Source: Tateyamaria sp. (GTDB lineage Bacteria; Pseudomonadota; Alphaproteobacteria; Rhodobacterales; Rhodobacteraceae). Taken from it: a DNA stretch of 7,469 nucleotides. Position 1 is the first letter of the stretch. Each line of letters starts with the position of its first letter. The stretch covers positions 1 through 7,469 of the forward strand of contig JABITU010000179.1 of assembly GCA_018668195.1 (NCBI GenBank), in the 5' to 3' direction. Shown here piece by piece: positions 6,505 to 7,469 of the stretch. The notes below the pieces were generated by a model. The model had not been told where the DNA came from. It searched no databases and saw only the letters and a list, made by a program, of their open reading frames with translations. The translations under genes were made by a program, and so were the position numbers.

Positions 6505-7469
6505 GTGCAAGCACCTCGTGATTTAAACTGGAGCGCAGCGCAAGGCCGGTTGTCTCGTCAAAGAGTGTGATTTTAGGGGCCTGAAAATTGAGAGCCACCT
6601 TTTCACCAATCGCCGCAAGTTGCGCACTGTCGATGCGCGCCTTTAGCTCACCGTTGGGCGTGTCGAGTGTTATGATCTGTGTTGTACCAAGGTATTCAGT
6701 AGCCAAGACCTCTCCACGATAATTACCACTGTCGCTGAGCATCACATGTTCAGGCCGCACGCCAAAGACAAGTTTCCCTGACGCGCCCTGCAACTGCTTG
6801 GGCACGGCCAGCGTTTGACCGTTCAGATCAACACTTGTCGCGCCTTCGTCCAAGGCCCCGTCAAAGCGCAGAAAGTTCATCGAAGGAGAGCCAATAAAAT
6901 CAGCTACGAACATGGTGGCGGGTTTGTCATAGATCTGCTGCGGGGTGCCGAATTGCTCCACAACAGCGTTGTTCATTACCACAATCTTGTCGCCCATCTG
7001 CATGGCCTCTAGCTGATCATGGGTCACATAAACGGTCGTCGCACCCATGCGGTCATGCAGCGCCCTCAGTTCTTGGGACATATGTTCGCGAAATTCCGCA
7101 TCTAGCGCGCCCAACGGTTCGTCCATCATAAAAGCCTTTGGGTCACGCACGATGGCACGTCCCAAAGCAACGCGCTGACGGTCGCCCCCGGAAAGCCCAC
7201 CAACCGGGCGATTGAGAATGTCCAAAATGCCAAGAATGCCCGCGACCTCCTCGACCTTGGCTTTCACCTGCGCACGGGGCATGCCTTGGGAGACAAGCGG
7301 GTAGCTCAGGTTCTTCCGCACATTCATATGCGGATAGAGCGCGAACATCTGGAATACGAACGCAATGTCGCGCTTTGAGGGCGGCAGCTGGCTGATCTCC
7401 TTTCCATCCAGATAGATCTCACCGGAGGTCGGCAGTTCCAGCCCCGCGATCATCCGCAGGGTGGTAGTT
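6497..7469 (-). CDS. ABC transporter ATP-binding protein, CUT1/MalK-UgpC type (first of two; 5' partial)
   Basis: Cytoplasmic ATPase subunit of an importer for a carbohydrate, polyol or glycerol-type compound. The frame is open through the right edge: the first visible residues TTTLRMIAGLE are the tail of the Walker A region, so the P-loop glycines and lysine and roughly the first 40 residues lie outside the window. An ATG inside this motif (7453) is not the start. The 323 visible residues include the Q-loop (VFQMFALYPH), signature LSGGD followed by RQR, Walker B (FMMDEP), D-loop (GALD), H-loop (VTHDQ) and a C-terminal TOBE-type regulatory domain with the RPEH motif. The C-terminal domain is typical of MalK/UgpC proteins. 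Its stop overlaps the next ATPase start by 8 bases, so the two subunits are co-translated and probably serve one transporter. The substrate cannot be told from an ATPase alone. Confidence 0.95.
   Translation of the reverse strand, partial: TTTLRMIAGLELPTSGEIYLDGKEISQLPPSKRDIAFVFQMFALYPHMNVRKNLSYPLVSQGMPRAQVKAKVEEVAGILGILDILNRPVGGLSGGDRQRVALGRAIVRDPKAFMMDEPLGALDAEFREHMSQELRALHDRMGATTVYVTHDQLEAMQMGDKIVVMNNAVVEQFGTPQQIYDKPATMFVADFIGSPSMNFLRFDGALDEGATSVDLNGQTLAVPKQLQGASGKLVFGVRPEHVMLSDSGNYRGEVLATEYLGTTQIITLDTPNGELKARIDSAQLAAIGEKVALNFQAPKITLFDETTGLALRSSLNHEVLAHG
6512..6517 (-). promoter_or_regulatory. Ribosome binding site deciding the start of the second ATPase
   Basis: GAGGTG on the minus strand, 7 bases before the ATG at 6504 and lying inside the end of the upstream ATPase gene. 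It is too close to the in-frame TTG at 6510 to serve that codon, so it supports the ATG. Confidence 0.7.

Noticed and set aside
7451..7453. ATG as the start of the first ATPase
   Set aside because: The frame continues upstream as TTTLR, part of the Walker A region, so the gene is cut by the window edge.

Overview
The window looks like part of an alphaproteobacterial chromosome or large plasmid, probably from a roseobacter-type member of the Rhodobacterales. This placement rests on protein style and moderate G+C; there is no rRNA or other firm taxonomic marker. From about base 593 to the right edge it is one tightly packed set of six genes, all read on the minus strand (right to left). The left 592 bases hold no convincing intact gene.

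In transcription order the genes are: a CUT1/MalK-UgpC-type ABC transporter ATPase whose N-terminus lies beyond the right edge; a second, complete ATPase of the same type; a single-chain ATP-dependent dihydroxyacetone kinase-type protein (DhaK plus DhaL domains); a LacI-family regulator; a TIM-barrel sugar isomerase/epimerase; and a Gfo/Idh/MocA NAD(P)-dependent oxidoreductase. Successive genes overlap by 8, 4 or 1 bases or are separated by 12 or 19 bases, so this is almost certainly one operon with coupled translation. Its promoter, and probably its permease and substrate-binding protein genes, should lie to the right of the window.

Read together, the operon encodes uptake of a small carbohydrate or polyol, redox and isomerase steps on the free sugar, and phosphorylation of a short ketose (dihydroxyacetone, or a C4 or branched relative such as an erythrulose) under LacI-type control. 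The exact substrate cannot be read from the sequence.

The left end (1 to about 345) is a long imperfect inverted repeat. Its core is 74 bases per arm with two mismatches (49-122 against 223-296), around a centre that is less well matched. The outer parts of the arms are diverged but keep the same reading frame, as if two related mobile-element ends, each with the last codons of a gene, lie tail to tail. This is the least explained part of the window. Bases 346-592 show no gene, RNA or clear terminator.
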